Source: Isochrysis galbana
Lineage: Eukaryota; Haptophyta; Isochrysidales; Isochrysidaceae
DNA: 64,000 nucleotides
Direction of reading: 5' to 3'
NCBI GenBank assembly: GCA_018136815.1
Contig: CM030941.1
Span: forward strand, 929,582-993,581
Shown one piece after another: positions 1-11,455 of the stretch. Each line of letters opens with the position of its first letter. Position 1 is the stretch's first letter. The position numbers and the translations under genes were made by a program. The notes below the pieces were generated by a model. That model had not been told where the DNA came from, made no database searches, and worked only from the letters and a program-made list of their open reading frames with translations.

Positions 1-3000
1 CCGCCATCGCCCCCTTTTCATCCACCACCCTCACCTCCGGCGCCACCTCCACCTCCTCCTTCCCCTCTCCCGCCGCCGTCTCCACCCATGCCTCCCTCTC
101 TGCCACCCTCGCCGCCGCCGCCGCCGCCGCCATGCACGCCACCCTCGCCGCCTTCTCTGCCGTCCCCCCCCTCGCCACCACCGGCCCTTCCTCCGCCTCC
201 ATCGCCGAAGCCGCCTCCCAATGCTCCTCCGATTCCTCCGCCCGTCGCACCCTCACCACAACCACCACTACCGCCCTCGCCGCCGAAGCCTCCACCACCA
301 TCGAGGCCACCGTCACCACCACCTCCCTCTTCACCTCCCTATCCGCCCCCAGCGCCTCCTCCGCCGTCACCTTCACCGCCGCCGCCATCTCCTCCTCTAT
401 ACCCACCAGGCCTCGCGCCGCTCCCACCTCCACCCAATCCTTCATTTCCGCCACCATCGCCGCCGCCAGCATCGCCGCCGCCAGCATTGCCGCCGCCACT
501 TCCCACATTGCCGCCGCCCCCGTCGCTGCCACCAGCGCCGCCCCCGCCGCCTCCTCCTCCATCACCTCCCTCTTCACCGCCCTTACCGCCAGGCCTTGCT
601 CCAAAACCGCCGCCGCCGCCATCTCCGTACTCTCCCTCTCCTCCTCCGCCTAGTCAACCTGCCTCGCCCCCGCCTCCGCCTGCTCCACCTCCACCATCAC
701 CACCGTCGCCGCCGCTGCCGTCGCCGCCTCCCGGGCCGCCGCCATCACCACCCCCACCATCTCCTCCGTCACCGCCCCCGAAGCCGCCGCCGAGTTCACC
801 TGATCTGAGTGTGCTCTCGTGCCGTCTGATATACGGTCAAGGTGACTGCTCCGAATTCGGCTTCTGCAGCGGCAACGGAAATTGCACAAATGGCTTGTGC
901 AGGTGTCTCCCCGGCTACACTGGTCACAATTGTTCAGAAGCCGTTTCCTGTCAGTTCTGGGACATGGTGGAGGGGCACTTCAGCACAGACGGGTGTGCAC
1001 CCATGGAGGGCGTGAGCGGGTACGTGGCGTGCAGTTGCACGCACTTGACAGCGTTTGCTGCGATTCGTTTTCCGGTGCCCATTCAAGCACCTTCAAGCCC
1101 AATTAATGGCAGCGGCAGCATGAATCCTAGCATCCCTATGTCGCACGGAATCGGTTCACCGATCATCATCATCGCTATCATCTTGGCCATCCTTATGCAA
1201 GCGGCGACCCTTGGCCTTGCCACGTATAGGCGTCGTCGCTATCTGAGCTCCTTGCGACGCAAGGCCAGGATTGAGCGTCTAAAGCAACGTAGGGCGCGGA
1301 TGCTCGAGCGCGCTGAGACGTCCGGCATCAAAATCTTCGGTGCCGCTCCTCCCTGTACTCCTAGGCAAGCGGATGCCAACGAGCCCGCCACGGTGGCAGG
1401 CTCAGATGCTGCAAGAGATGGCTCTTCGCTTCAATTCTTTGAGACGGCGCTTGGACAGCGCCTGCGGGCTCTCCGGTTCAATGCAAACCCGCAAGCTACG
1501 CAAAGGTCGAAATTGCGGATGCCTCTACCGCCGCAAGCAGACGGAAGAGCCGCGTCACGCTTCGTCCTGCCGGTCATCGGCCCCATCTTGAACAAGAGTC
1601 CCATTCGAATCGCACCTCGGCCGAAATCTCAGCAGACCCGGCTCACCTCAGATTCACCCCTATCCATTCCATCAGCACTTGCTCCAGCCGTTTCCCAAGA
1701 GATTGTGCCAGCCTTGTCACCATTGGCCGTTCACGACGATGACAAAGGGACGCAAGAGTGCACGCCTTCGCAATGCAACCACCGCCCGCTTGCTGAGCGC
1801 ACGACTGCATCAAATGCCGTGATGTCGTGCGGACTTACGTTGCACTCTCTCGAGACGAGCGATCCACTAGCGGGCACCTCTGTGCTCACCACCACTTGGG
1901 AAAACACTGCTGGCAATTTGGTGAATGGGGATGAGTCGCCGCCGCCTCCTTCTCTCGCGGCTCATGGACTGGAGGTGCCCGCTGTGATGCAGGAGGCATT
2001 GAGTATTGCTCCGGTTCCGAACGAGCGCATCTTGGCCCCGCGACGTCCGTCGCGCAAGCCCGACTATTCGTCGCCGGATGTTCTAGTGCTGAACCCTCCT
2101 CCTAACTTAGATTCGTTGCCGGCGGACGAATCACCAAGCTCTTGGGTTGTGCCCGTCATCACCCGTCCTGGTTCAGCCAGAGCCATGTCCAATCCGACAA
2201 GAGCTACCACTGCATTTGATGATGACCCATCCCATTCGGTACAGCACTCACGCCCTGGTGTTGAGCGAATTCGAGTCTCGGATAGAAGCACTTACAAGAT
2301 GCAAAGCGCGCCCTCCGGATTCGGATCACGCGCACGTCCAACGGCAATGGGAGCCGCCGCACGGCCGGAGGTAGGTTGCTGGTATGCGTGGTGGACGATG
2401 CTGCGAACTGAACACTCAATCATCTCTGCTGCATATCCGCTACGAGGCGCAGCGGTGGACCTCGCCTATGTCTTGCGTGACGCCCAGGCAGTCCAGGTGT
2501 TTTGGATTCAGGTGCACGCTGCGGCAGCTATTCTTGCGCTCATCCTTGCTCCCGCCGAGATGTCCACTGCTTCAACCTTCGGCGAGGCATTAGCCCACGC
2601 CGCCTTTGTGTTGGGGCCGTCACTCATTATCGACATCATTTTCCGCCTCGTTTTCCGCGTGTGCAACCACGGCCCAACCAAGAGGGCGTCAAGCACGGTC
2701 GCCATCACCGTGAGTTCGGCGGGACCCAGTCCTAAACGGCAGGGAGGTTACAGGAATCGCATCGTCAAGCGTGGCCGCATCGAGTTCCGGGAACGATCAT
2801 TTGTGTCGTGGTCGTATAGTCAGGTTGCCATGGCCTGGGCTCTCGCCTTCGCGTTTCAAGTGGTATGCATAGCCGCAACCATCGGATACACGCTGCCCCT
2901 CACTCGTGGACAAGCAGGTGCATACATTCAGAGCGTAGTGCTCGGGTTAGTGCTGACTTGGATAGTGGCGGAACCGGCCCTCGTGCTGGGCTTGCTGTGC

Positions 3001-3141
3001 CTATACACTGCCCTCCGGCGCATCGCTGCCCATGCGTCGCCAGACCTTGAGGATGACAAACTCGATGATTGGTATCCGTTCAAAACTCCAATCTTGCCTG
3101 ATGACAACAAGATCAACGTCAGCATGAATCAAAAAGAATGA
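1..3141 (+). CDS. Pro-rich, EGF-like, GPS-motif multi-pass membrane protein (polycystin-1/REJ-like), 5' partial
   Basis: The frame is open from base 1, so the start lies upstream; 1046 residues are visible. Order: residues 1-266 are an SPPP/PPSP hydroxyproline-type tract containing the unit YPPGLAPLPPPP; 274-315 is a Cys-rich EGF-like module; 316-360 is a GPS motif (C-F-W, later C-x-C-T-H-L-T-x-F-A) with the canonical H-L-T self-cleavage site; 382-406 is the first membrane helix; a long basic/Ser-rich cytoplasmic loop follows, then four helices near 833-853, 866-886, 940-966 and 975-1008. The P-A-L-V-L-G-L stretch after E in the last helix resembles the polycystin-1 pattern. No PLAT or TRP-channel half is seen, so channel activity is not implied. 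It is a paralogue of the protein at 41504-50000, sharing the EGF-GPS-5TM core. Likely a cell-surface or cell-wall-linked receptor (inference). Confidence 0.75.
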   Translation, partial: PPSPPFHPPPSPPAPPPPPPSPLPPPSPPMPPSLPPSPPPPPPPCTPPSPPSLPSPPSPPPALPPPPSPKPPPNAPPIPPPVAPSPQPPLPPSPPKPPPPSRPPSPPPPSSPPYPPPAPPPPSPSPPPPSPPLYPPGLAPLPPPPNPSFPPPSPPPASPPPALPPPLPTLPPPPSLPPAPPPPPPPPSPPSSPPLPPGLAPKPPPPPSPYSPSPPPPSQPASPPPPPAPPPPSPPSPPLPSPPPGPPPSPPPPSPPSPPPKPPPSSPDLSVLSCRLIYGQGDCSEFGFCSGNGNCTNGLCRCLPGYTGHNCSEAVSCQFWDMVEGHFSTDGCAPMEGVSGYVACSCTHLTAFAAIRFPVPIQAPSSPINGSGSMNPSIPMSHGIGSPIIIIAIILAILMQAATLGLATYRRRRYLSSLRRKARIERLKQRRARMLERAETSGIKIFGAAPPCTPRQADANEPATVAGSDAARDGSSLQFFETALGQRLRALRFNANPQATQRSKLRMPLPPQADGRAASRFVLPVIGPILNKSPIRIAPRPKSQQTRLTSDSPLSIPSALAPAVSQEIVPALSPLAVHDDDKGTQECTPSQCNHRPLAERTTASNAVMSCGLTLHSLETSDPLAGTSVLTTTWENTAGNLVNGDESPPPPSLAAHGLEVPAVMQEALSIAPVPNERILAPRRPSRKPDYSSPDVLVLNPPPNLDSLPADESPSSWVVPVITRPGSARAMSNPTRATTAFDDDPSHSVQHSRPGVERIRVSDRSTYKMQSAPSGFGSRARPTAMGAAARPEVGCWYAWWTMLRTEHSIISAAYPLRGAAVDLAYVLRDAQAVQVFWIQVHAAAAILALILAPAEMSTASTFGEALAHAAFVLGPSLIIDIIFRLVFRVCNHGPTKRASSTVAITVSSAGPSPKRQGGYRNRIVKRGRIEFRERSFVSWSYSQVAMAWALAFAFQVVCIAATIGYTLPLTRGQAGAYIQSVVLGLVLTWIVAEPALVLGLLCLYTALRRIAAHASPDLEDDKLDDWYPFKTPILPDDNKINVSMNQKE

Positions 3142-4748
3142 GCATCCATGTCCACAATATAGTCATACTTTCGAACACATAGGTGTGACAAGCTGCTCGC
3201 ACTTGTTGACTTCATTGCTCTCCTGCCCCTCTCCCGCTTCTCTTTCCCTTCCTGCCTCCCTTGCTCCGATTCCCCGGTGGCCTCCTTGCTCGACGTACTC
3301 TTCTTGGCGAACAATTTCAATGTTCTAGCCCTCTTGCTCTCTGCTCTTTGTGGAGAAGGGCAACTTTTGATCTCAAACTATGCTCGATACGCGTGCACTT
3401 CTTATCTTTCAGTCTCGTTTTCCGTCAAAAGTTAGGGCGGTTATTACGGAAGAGACTGAAACCTCAGGTTCGGAACTATCGTTAAAACGGTAGGGTCATG
3501 GAACGTGCGCCATTCCCCTCCCTATTCCCATCCAGGCCGCCAGCGGCCTGCACTCAAAGGTCCTTTGGGGGCTCCCAAAGGGCCAGTTGGGGCAGTGGAG
3601 GCTGGGGCTCACTCACCCCATGCCCCCCTGCCCCCCCCTCCCCCCCGCTTCTCCCACGCTCGGCTCACTGGCCTTGGGTGCCGCATAGATGCCTCTGTCT
3701 CCCTAGCGTCCAGGGATGAGGGGGGGCGTCAGCTCGAGGGTAGGCCCAGCGCGGCAGCGCGGGCGTGGGAGTGCGACTCGCGACCCACGCCCACTAGGGG
3801 TCTGGGTCAGGTTGATGAGTGCCCAACCCCTGCCAAAAGGCAGGGGTTGAGGTTGGTTGTGCGGGCCCACCCAAGAGCCAGGAGGGGGGCCCCAAGCCGG
3901 CGATGGCACTGTGAGAAAAGTCTTTGTTTATTCGATATATATCCCGTTGTGCCACCCCCCAAAACCAGCAGCCGTTCCCCAGTGAGTAGGCGGAGGTAAT
4001 GAGAATGAGAGTAATGTCATCATTTACGAAATCATCTCGTGCTGGTGACGTCCGTCGGTCCATCGGTCTGTGGAGACCAGGGCGACAAAATGAGATCGAG
4101 AGGGCAATGAGAGATCGGCTGCGTCTCGGTTCACGAGATCGAGAGACGCGCCAGATCGGCGCCGCAGCCCGCCCGTTTCACTTGTCGACCATGGGAAAGA
4201 CAGGGCCGCTCTACCCGACATCGCGGGCACTTCCGGATGGCCACTTCATATTGAAAAGCTCACTACTCGGCGTCTTTTCGGAAGACAACGCCCTATGTAC
4301 ACCGCACCAGAAACTCTGCCGCTTCAGCAGGGGGGGGAAATGCTGCGGCTGACGAAGGGCGCGTGGCACGTGACCGCTCGGCCATTGCGACCCAGCATGA
4401 GACTACACAGCAATATTATCGATCAATAGCAACGCGGGTACAGGATGCGCATTATTTACTGTTTGGATCCGGAACCGGAATAACTCGTAGTAGTATGTAG
4501 TGCCACACACACTTTGTCCGTGCTTCATGCTCTATCACTAACTTATTCAACCCGGTTCGCCGGCTCTTTTGCACCTTTGACATAGTGTATCGCTACACCG
4601 CTGACCCGGACACTGCTGCATTGCGCTGTTGCCCTTGCTCTTGCTGCGGCAGGGTGTATGTGTGGGCGGGGGGTTGCTTCGATTATGGCGACACATCAAA
4701 GGACGCTCCGAAACTGAATCTAAATACTTCTAAGAGTTTAGCGGCGAC
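3142..4748. other. Intergenic region between convergent genes
   Basis: No supported gene. It holds the 3' ends of the flanking genes and one copy of the palindrome-headed repeat at 3474. The remainder, including a C-rich stretch near 3620-3660, shows nothing I can assign. Confidence 0.5.
3474..3720 (+). repeat. Palindrome-headed 'MERAP' repeat, copy 1
   Basis: It begins AACTATCGTTAAAACGGTAGG and then an ATG (3498) encoding M-E-R-A-P-x-P-S-L. The same head followed by the same peptide occurs at 38604 (+), 41347 (-) and, degenerate, at 62770 (+). Only the first part is alignable to the other copies, so the right end is approximate. It could be the 5' end of a LINE or the terminal repeat of a DNA element. 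Confidence 0.45.
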
Positions 4749-7700
4749 TTAGTGTTCGGCATCTACTAAACAACGGAAGCCAATGGTGCCGGCACGCTCG
4801 TAGGAATCATCGAACAAGAAGTATTTATTGTGCACATCAAGCTCGGGCTGATTCGGAAAATACCTGACATCAAGAAAGACGTGTAGATACGTGAGGTATA
4901 ATCACGATGACAACATTGAATCATGCATGTGTGCAAAAAGGCGTCCTTGGCATCTGTTTTCTAGCGAGCCTAAGAGACTCATCCACTTACGACTCATCCG
5001 GCCACTTGCGAATCACAATCTTGTTAAGGAGGGACTCAGGGCCGACGCCAGCCGAGCGTAAGCCAACAGGAGCCCACGGCACAGCGGCGACTGCTCACCA
5101 TTTAGAGCCAGCAGGGCGGTAATTCGATCCTCCCCGCAGAAGCACTGACCGTGTGTGATCGTCTTGGAACTCATCGGTGTATTGCCACACCGTGCCCACC
5201 AAATCCGCGACGCCAAATGGGGAGTCTCCCATAGGAGAATGCTTGCCAATAGGCGGCGGTCCAGGATTGGCCCGTCCACTGTGCAGCACCGGCAGCGCAC
5301 CCGTTTCGTTTTTTCGATTGCCCCACGGATACTTTCTCCCGTCCAGCCCTTGGGCACTGTACTGCCACTCCCAAGAGTGCGGAAGACGAGCGCCCAACCA
5401 CGCGCAGTACGCGCGGGCTTCGGCAAGCGATACGTAGACCACAGGCCTATTTGCGATGTCTGTCGAGGGTGTGGATGACCCATTCCACTGGCGGAGCCAA
5501 TTTGAGTCGTCGACAGGAGTATAGCGCGTGGCGGACAAGTAAGCTGAGTAATTTGCGTTTGTGACTGGGTGCTTGTCCATGAAGAAAGGCCCTATCTTCT
5601 CGAAAACATGCCGATGTCCGCGAAAGGATCGACCCATCGGCTCCTCTTCCCATGGGAATTGAACATCGGTGCCCCACTGATCGCCACCTTCGACTTCGAT
5701 GCCCTTCACAACAAAATTCCACTGAGATGTAGCAGGCACATGCACCATGCCAAGGGGCGACGACGAAACGAGTTTCGTCCGCCCGGTCGGTACCATTGTT
5801 TGTGGCAAGGGAGTCCACGACGCCGTGAACGCATGTAGTGGGGTCACCGTGAGCCTCTTCATGTCATTCACGAATCGTGCCAGGGGTGCTCGCGGCGCTC
5901 CCTTGGTTTCGAGGACACACCCAAAGCCGTTTTTTTCGATCTGAAGGGGCACTTCGACGCCTGGGGCAAATGACAATTTTGGAGAGAGCGGCGACATAGA
6001 TTCAAATGAGCGGCGCACCGCACCTGGTAGCTTTGCGCGTTTTTCGTGCACGTATGTAACCATTCGACCTGTGCTTGCCTCGTCAGGGTTCAGTGGCTCG
6101 ACGGACATTTGGTGAACTCGGCACCTCGAGCTGCGAAAGCATTGCGCCCGCACTTTGTCACCTGGAGCACGTTGCGCCGACCCAGTCATACCCGAGACCA
6201 TGCTTACAGAGTCGCGCGCACCGTCGATCCGAATGCCACTCGCAATCGGCACTGATAAAAATGCCTTAGAGAGGTATGTGACACATTCGCAATCCTGGTC
6301 CTTGTCGCAAAGCGAGGTGCATTCCTCGGCGCTCTCCACGTAGAATGGTTGTCCTTGATCGATTGGCATGGCACCAGGCATGCCTTGGGCACTCAACCCA
6401 GCGAACGCGATGTATCTTGGTGGCGTGCCAGAGGTGTTCAAAATTTTGGCGACAGGATTCCTGTGACGTGCCGTTATTTCCACGCCGTTGTAGCAGTCGA
6501 AGAAGCGCGATTGGTTGTCCACGGGTAAAAGCTGAAGTAGCGCACCGTTGACATCCCTTCCCGCCCGATTAACAATGGTCCACGCATTCCGCAACTCAGT
6601 CCAAGCCGTGGTGGCGTCGGCGGGCCAGAGTGATGCGAACACATCGTCCTGCATCACCTGCGGCGTATGCGGCACCCATCGAGATGACCGCAGAATGGCG
6701 GCGGAGCCGCCTAGTGCACGCAGCATCGTTGCCACGCGTCGGATCGCTTGGGCATCACGAGGAACGATGCCATTCCACGTCCCCCAAACCTGTGTAGCAT
6801 GGGCGGGGGCGACGGATGTGTGCGCCATTGAGCGTCACAACAATGCATGCCGCACAGTCGCGCATCAATCAGCGTACATTTTCCCAGGATTCATATCCTG
6901 CCCCATTGAACCAAGCTGCCTGCAGGTTGTCCGTCTTGTTCTTAGCCCATCGGTCGCACACGTTTGTGAGCCACTTGCCATGCGTCAACCATTTATACCG
7001 GTCCACCACCGGCACGCGAGATTCGAAATTCCAATACCCCCACCCCATCGTCGTCCAGTTCAGAGCATCGTCCATCCCACCTCCTTCAGGCTCAAAGGCG
7101 AGGGGGTATGATTCGGCAAGCGCTGCGGTCCAAAAGCTGCGAGGGATTGCATTCAAGGTATCACCGTTCAAGCCATCCGCAGCCGTCTGCTTCAACAGAG
7201 CGGTGAGCGTTCTCGCGTCCGAATCTAAGCCTACGGCAGGAAGAAGATCCGCAGCGGCTGTCCAAGACGCTTCGCGCCGAGTGCCAGTGTCCCAAGGGTT
7301 GTATGGCCACAGCACCCTTACCCCTGCTGCCTGCAGTTCCTGAGTTACCCGTCGCACGGCATCCAAGCCACCAGGCATTGTCCGGAAGAAGTCAAACTGG
7401 TTGCGGTCATCGATTCCAATGTTGGTATACCTGTGAGTAGGGCGGGACGCTCTTGTCAGGATATATCGCGCTCAGTCCATGCTGGCCAACGTCTACCAGT
7501 GACGCCAAATCCAGATTGGGCGGGATGGTGGTCAGCAGGGCGATGCTCACGTTGGCCACATCAGGACCGCATCGATTCCACCGTAGCGCCTCTTCACGTC
7601 GGCGAGGTAGCGCGAGACCGTGTAGTTGCGCAGCATGGGATCATAGAAGTAGCGGTCGTACGGATGCATTTGAGGCTGGATAAAGGCCTGCTGGGTCCAC

Positions 7701-7885
7701 TGTAGCGCAGGGTTGGCAAATGCTCCGCCCGCAAAGTGGAGTTTGGTGAGCGTCTGCTCGCGGTGCGACTCGAGCTCGGCGATCCATGCCGCATGGACCG
7801 GTGCGGATGAGGAGGTAGGCCCGGCAAGCTCGCACTTGGGGCAGTAGGCCGTCCCGCCGAGCCACGGCAGGCCGAGGGCGATCAT
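4749..7885 (-). CDS. Barrel-like hydrolase domain fused to FGE/SUMF1-type domain
   Basis: Four exons joined by GT-AG introns: 7885-7551, 7430-6878, 6789-5099 and 4863-4749, giving 897 aa in one frame ending TAA. The start ATG has a GCC before it and opens a short hydrophobic stretch. Residues up to about 330 look like a TIM-barrel glycosidase fold (D-A-V-L-M-W-P-T-Y-T-N-I-G-I-D, V-L-W-P-Y-N-P-W, G-Y-E-S-W-E-N-V-W-G). The C-terminal about 260 residues are a formylglycine-generating-enzyme-type domain: P-V-x-x-V-S-x-x-E-A-x-A-Y-C-x-W-x-G-x-R-L-P, R-K-Y-P-W-G-N, L-R-G-G-S-N-Y and a final A-G-T-I-G-F-R-C. The two catalytic cysteines of sulfatase-modifying FGE after R-G-G-S are not present, so sulfatase activation is unlikely. 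Substrate unknown. Confidence 0.72.
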
Positions 7886-9635
7886 GGCGACTCTCCGCCG
7901 TCGCCGCCGTCGATCCGAGCGGGACGGGACGGACGGCGTGAAAAGGGGGGGAGACGACGGGGTTTTCTTTTTGACGGGCCAGTCTCTGCGGAGCCAAGAG
8001 GGTACTCTAAAGTAGAGCTAGTGGGGACGGAGGACGGACGAACTCGTTGACAGCGAAGCCTGGGTGGAAGGTGGAAGGGGGAGGGTGTCCTTCCGTCCTT
8101 CCCTCGACTCCCATAAGCTGTTTATGAATCTATTGTATTGCAAATTCAAATTCTCCATAAATTGCGCGGGTTTAATATTATAAATTGACTATGGATATGG
8201 ATATGATATCGATATGGATATTGATATGGACATATGAATATGAATATTCGATATTTGATAGCCCAACTTGAGTCTGTCCATATTCGACACGGAACATGAC
8301 TTTTCTCCTGTTTGTTCTCAACCAATCGCAGCTAGGGGCTCGCATTCCGACAAAGAGCAATACAGATCTCCCCAAGTACCTCAGAAGAGTCCTTCCGCTC
8401 CCCCCGCGGAATCTGAATCTGAGTCCCGCCCCCCGCCCCCCCCCCCCCCTTCCCCCCCCGCGTGAACATGCCATCCCCCTTTCTCTCCCCCGCCATGTTG
8501 TTTGACCCACTTTCACTTTCTTTAGAGAAAGTTTCTTAGAAAGAACGTCCTCGCAATTATTGAGTGTTTTCCTGCCTTCTGCCTTCTGCTTCTGCCCTCG
8601 AAGTTGATCCAGTACGTTTACTTTTCGTCTTCTGTCGACTCTGTACTCTCGTCCCCCGTGAGTGCGCTCTGTGACCCCCACGTCTGAGATCCCCTATCCA
8701 ATATCCAGAGAGCGATGGCTGGGATGACGGCTGGCATGGCCGGCCAGCTGCCTTCCCGCCACTCCGTTGCCCTCCTTCCGAGTGTGGTTCGTCCCGTGTA
8801 TCCCCTCACTCAAGACTCAAGCCCCCTCCATGGCACAATATGTATGTCTCTAGGCAATAAGACCCGCACCACCAGCCAACACTCCCGCTCTATCACTCCC
8901 GAACACCGAACAACAAAAGATGCCGCGCAAGGCGGGGTGAGAGGGCGCGAAAGGAGGGAGAGAGAACAGAGGGATAGGGACTGAACTAGAATCGCATAGC
9001 GCATGGCCGCATGGCCGCGCGCGTGGCAAAAAATTTTATCGATCGAACCCCGGTTTGGTTTTGAGTTTTGATGGTTGGTGGACTGTGGACTGTGGTCTGT
9101 GCAAATTGGCCATCCACCATCCACCGTCGCAATGTCTCATTCAACGTCAATGCCAGCATCAAATAAGACGCAAGAAAGAGAAAGAACATCTCGGTCCCCC
9201 CCTTCGTCGCTCTTCCCGCCTGAGCGCTTGGGTGATAAAACAATGGATGCTCGTCAACAAGCCAAAACATGGAACTACTATGGACGTTCGAGACATTCGA
9301 CACCTCAGATCAGCCTGACCCACTTTGCACGTTTGAAAACTTTTGACGGAAAACGATCTCACATACAATTCGAACCATTTAACTTTGTACTAGTAATATT
9401 TTTGCCGCACGCGCGTTCTTGGGCCCACTACTCTCACGCACGCATTCTATACCACGGCTGTCGCTCCCGTGCATGTGAGCGACATGCTGGCGGGGCGAGC
9501 TTGCAACACGAGCAACATCCCACCTGCAGATGGCCAAGTCGAACTCCAAATTTCCCTCTCCCTTCCCCTTCCCCTTCAGCCTTCCCTTCCATCTTCAAAC
9601 TTCAAACTGAACCAGCTTGCCCTCTTCAGCTTCAA
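7886..9635. other. Gene-poor intergenic region
   Basis: No convincing coding exon. It contains the putative promoter of the 7885 gene, a hexamer-like TGGATA/GATATGGATAT low-complexity run at about 8190-8250, and a long C homopolymer near 8437-8460. Confidence 0.5.
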
Positions 9636-10391
9636 CTAAGTCACCTTGAGTCTCTTAGCAGCCGCATCGTGACTGGTGCCCCCGTCCTGCCCATCAAGGC
9701 TCCCTAGCATCACCCGACGTATCTCATTTGCTCCTTGCGGTGGCACATCCCGATCCCTTGTGCTCACAGCTCGTTTGAGCCCACACTTTGCTTGGAGATG
9801 TTCTCGTATTCGCGCATCTAGCTCACCATCAAGATATTCGCGGTCCAGATCTGTTGGTGCAATAAGAATGAACCCTCAGAAACTACGCACGTTGCTTTGG
9901 TTGCTGTGGCAGGGAGCTGCTGTGGGAGCTGCTGTATGGATGAAATGGCTGTCTTCAGATTGAGCACCATTCAGTAACCTCTTGAAACAGCATCATCCCT
10001 GATAAACGGGCTTTATGCAGTCCTCCACGGATGCATCCCCTCATCGCAGCGTTGGCCTCGCGGGAGCAAGAACGGGCATTCGGATTCGCGCACATGAGAA
10101 GACGGCCACGACAAGCGGGATGCGCGCCTCGAGGCCCGCCAATGGCTCGGCATCAGCGCAGACCAGCAGCAGCTGCATCAAGTCTCTCTCGAGCCGCTCG
10201 GCAGATCCGGTGGAGCAGCAGTCGTGCACGGCGCGGTAGAGGACCTCGAAGCGCACGGGCTGGCTTGTCGGCTCGAGCAGTGCGTGCACGCCGCGCTTCA
10301 GCACGGGCCATAACCTGCTCTCGTAGTCGGACGCCGCCCGTTGCGGCTGCATCCCGCGCGAGCGAGTTGGATGTGGAGCCGAGGAAGACAT
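9636..10391 (-). CDS. Small cullin-repeat protein, CACUL1-like (tentative)
   Basis: Two-exon model: 10391-10094 and 9874-9636, with donor T|GTGCGC and acceptor GAG|GG, giving 178 aa with an in-frame TAG. The first exon has R-L-W-P-V-L-K-R-G-V then F-E-V-L-Y-R-A-V-H-D-C-C, resembling the YxxxYxxVYxxC pattern of the CDK2-associated cullin-domain protein. After the junction comes W-F-I-L-I-A-P-T-D-L, which resembles its C-terminal W-V-Q-M-A-P. The family is usually longer, so the middle may be lost or this may be a divergent protein. It is divergently arranged with the YABBY-like gene, 273 bp apart. Confidence 0.4.
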
Positions 10392-10664
10392 GTTAGGCTC
10401 TTGTATTCTTTATTCTTACCTCCCGGGAGCTAGCTACCGGTAGCTGGGAGCCTAAGGGGGCTAACATAATACGAAAATACTCCTGTTGTTTTCTCTCATG
10501 TTCTAAACAAGACCTATAGGATGGTCTCTACTAGTTTTCTGCTGAATAGGATTTGATGATTTCCTCCCTCTTCTCCGCCTCTCGCCCCTCTCCCTCTCCC
10601 ACGCCGCCCCTGCGGCGCTGCTCGTCCACTGCGGAAGCACCGCGGTGGAAAGAGTGAGGCAGGG
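10392..10664. promoter_or_regulatory. Putative bidirectional promoter
   Basis: A 273-bp gap lies between two divergent start codons. It holds an imperfect palindrome GCTAGCTACCGGTAGCT near 10428-10445. No TATA box is obvious. Promoter function is inferred from position only. Confidence 0.3.
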
Positions 10665-11455
10665 ATGGCGTCGGCGCTTATGCAGTGGTTCTCGTTCACG
10701 TGCCCGAGCTGTGCGCTGACGCTGCAAGCTAAGCTACCCGAGGGCATCACCTCCGTCCAGTGTAGCGGCTGCAAGAGCGTCTTCGCCGTGCAGATCCAGC
10801 CCACTGTTGCTGGTCCATCTGGACCTGCCGGCCAGCATAAGAAGGGGGCGCGCAAGCGCTCCAAGATCGACAAAGAGGGAAACACGGCGCCGAGGGTCCT
10901 AAACGCTTACAACGTCTTCATGAAGGAGGAGTTGGCCAAGGTGAAGAGGGAGCACCCGGAGCTCGTCCACAAGGATGCATTCAAGATGGTGCGCTGCTCA
11001 CATCCCTGCACACCAACGGAGATCTGCTCACTGTGCATAAGTAGGCAGCTGCCACCGGCTACCTATCGTGTTACCATAAGCTATTATTGCAGCAATCGCT
11101 CTCCCTTTCGGCGTAGGCTGCCGACCGCTGGCAGGCATCACCAATGAATCCCCAGAATGGTGGGGATCAAGTCCCGAAGCGTGGCGCTGGAGATGATGTT
11201 GCTGCCATGGATGAGGGTGCTGATTGCCCCGCCGCAGACAATGTCGCTCCAGCAGCCGACTCGGACCAGATGGACTGGGCTTCTAGAAGTCAGCCGAGGC
11301 TGCTCGACAGCGCCGGGACTGGAACACCTCCCAGCACGGAAGCTCAATCGGTTGCTGCAAGTCGGGCGGAAGCTGAGATCGCAACGGGCAATGAAGCTCA
11401 GTCGCCAGCGCCAGCTCAGATGACGTCAGAATCGAGCATGCATGAAACATCATAG
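10665..11455 (+). CDS. YABBY-like DNA-binding protein
   Basis: Two exons, 10665-10988 and 11117-11455, with intron donor ATG|GTGCGC and acceptor TAG|GCTGCC; 220 aa. Residues 13-41 form a C2C2 finger (C-P-S-C ... C-S-G-C), as at the N-terminus of YABBY proteins. Residues about 73-115 match the HMG-like YABBY domain: A-P-R-V-L-N-A-Y-N-V-F-M-K-E-E, then H-K-D-A-F-K-M-A-A-D-R-W across the splice junction, the equivalent of H-R-E-A-F-S-x-A-A-K-N-W. The C-terminal half is Ala/Ser/Glu-rich and disordered. Plant YABBYs control organ polarity; in algae the role is unknown. Likely nuclear. The start has a good context (GGG ATG G). Confidence 0.78.

Noticed and set aside
132-889. Several long ORFs overlapping the proline-rich region in other frames and strand
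   Set aside because: They are Ala/Ser/Arg/His- or Gly-rich shadows of the CCN repeat; only the Pro frame continues into EGF, GPS and helices.
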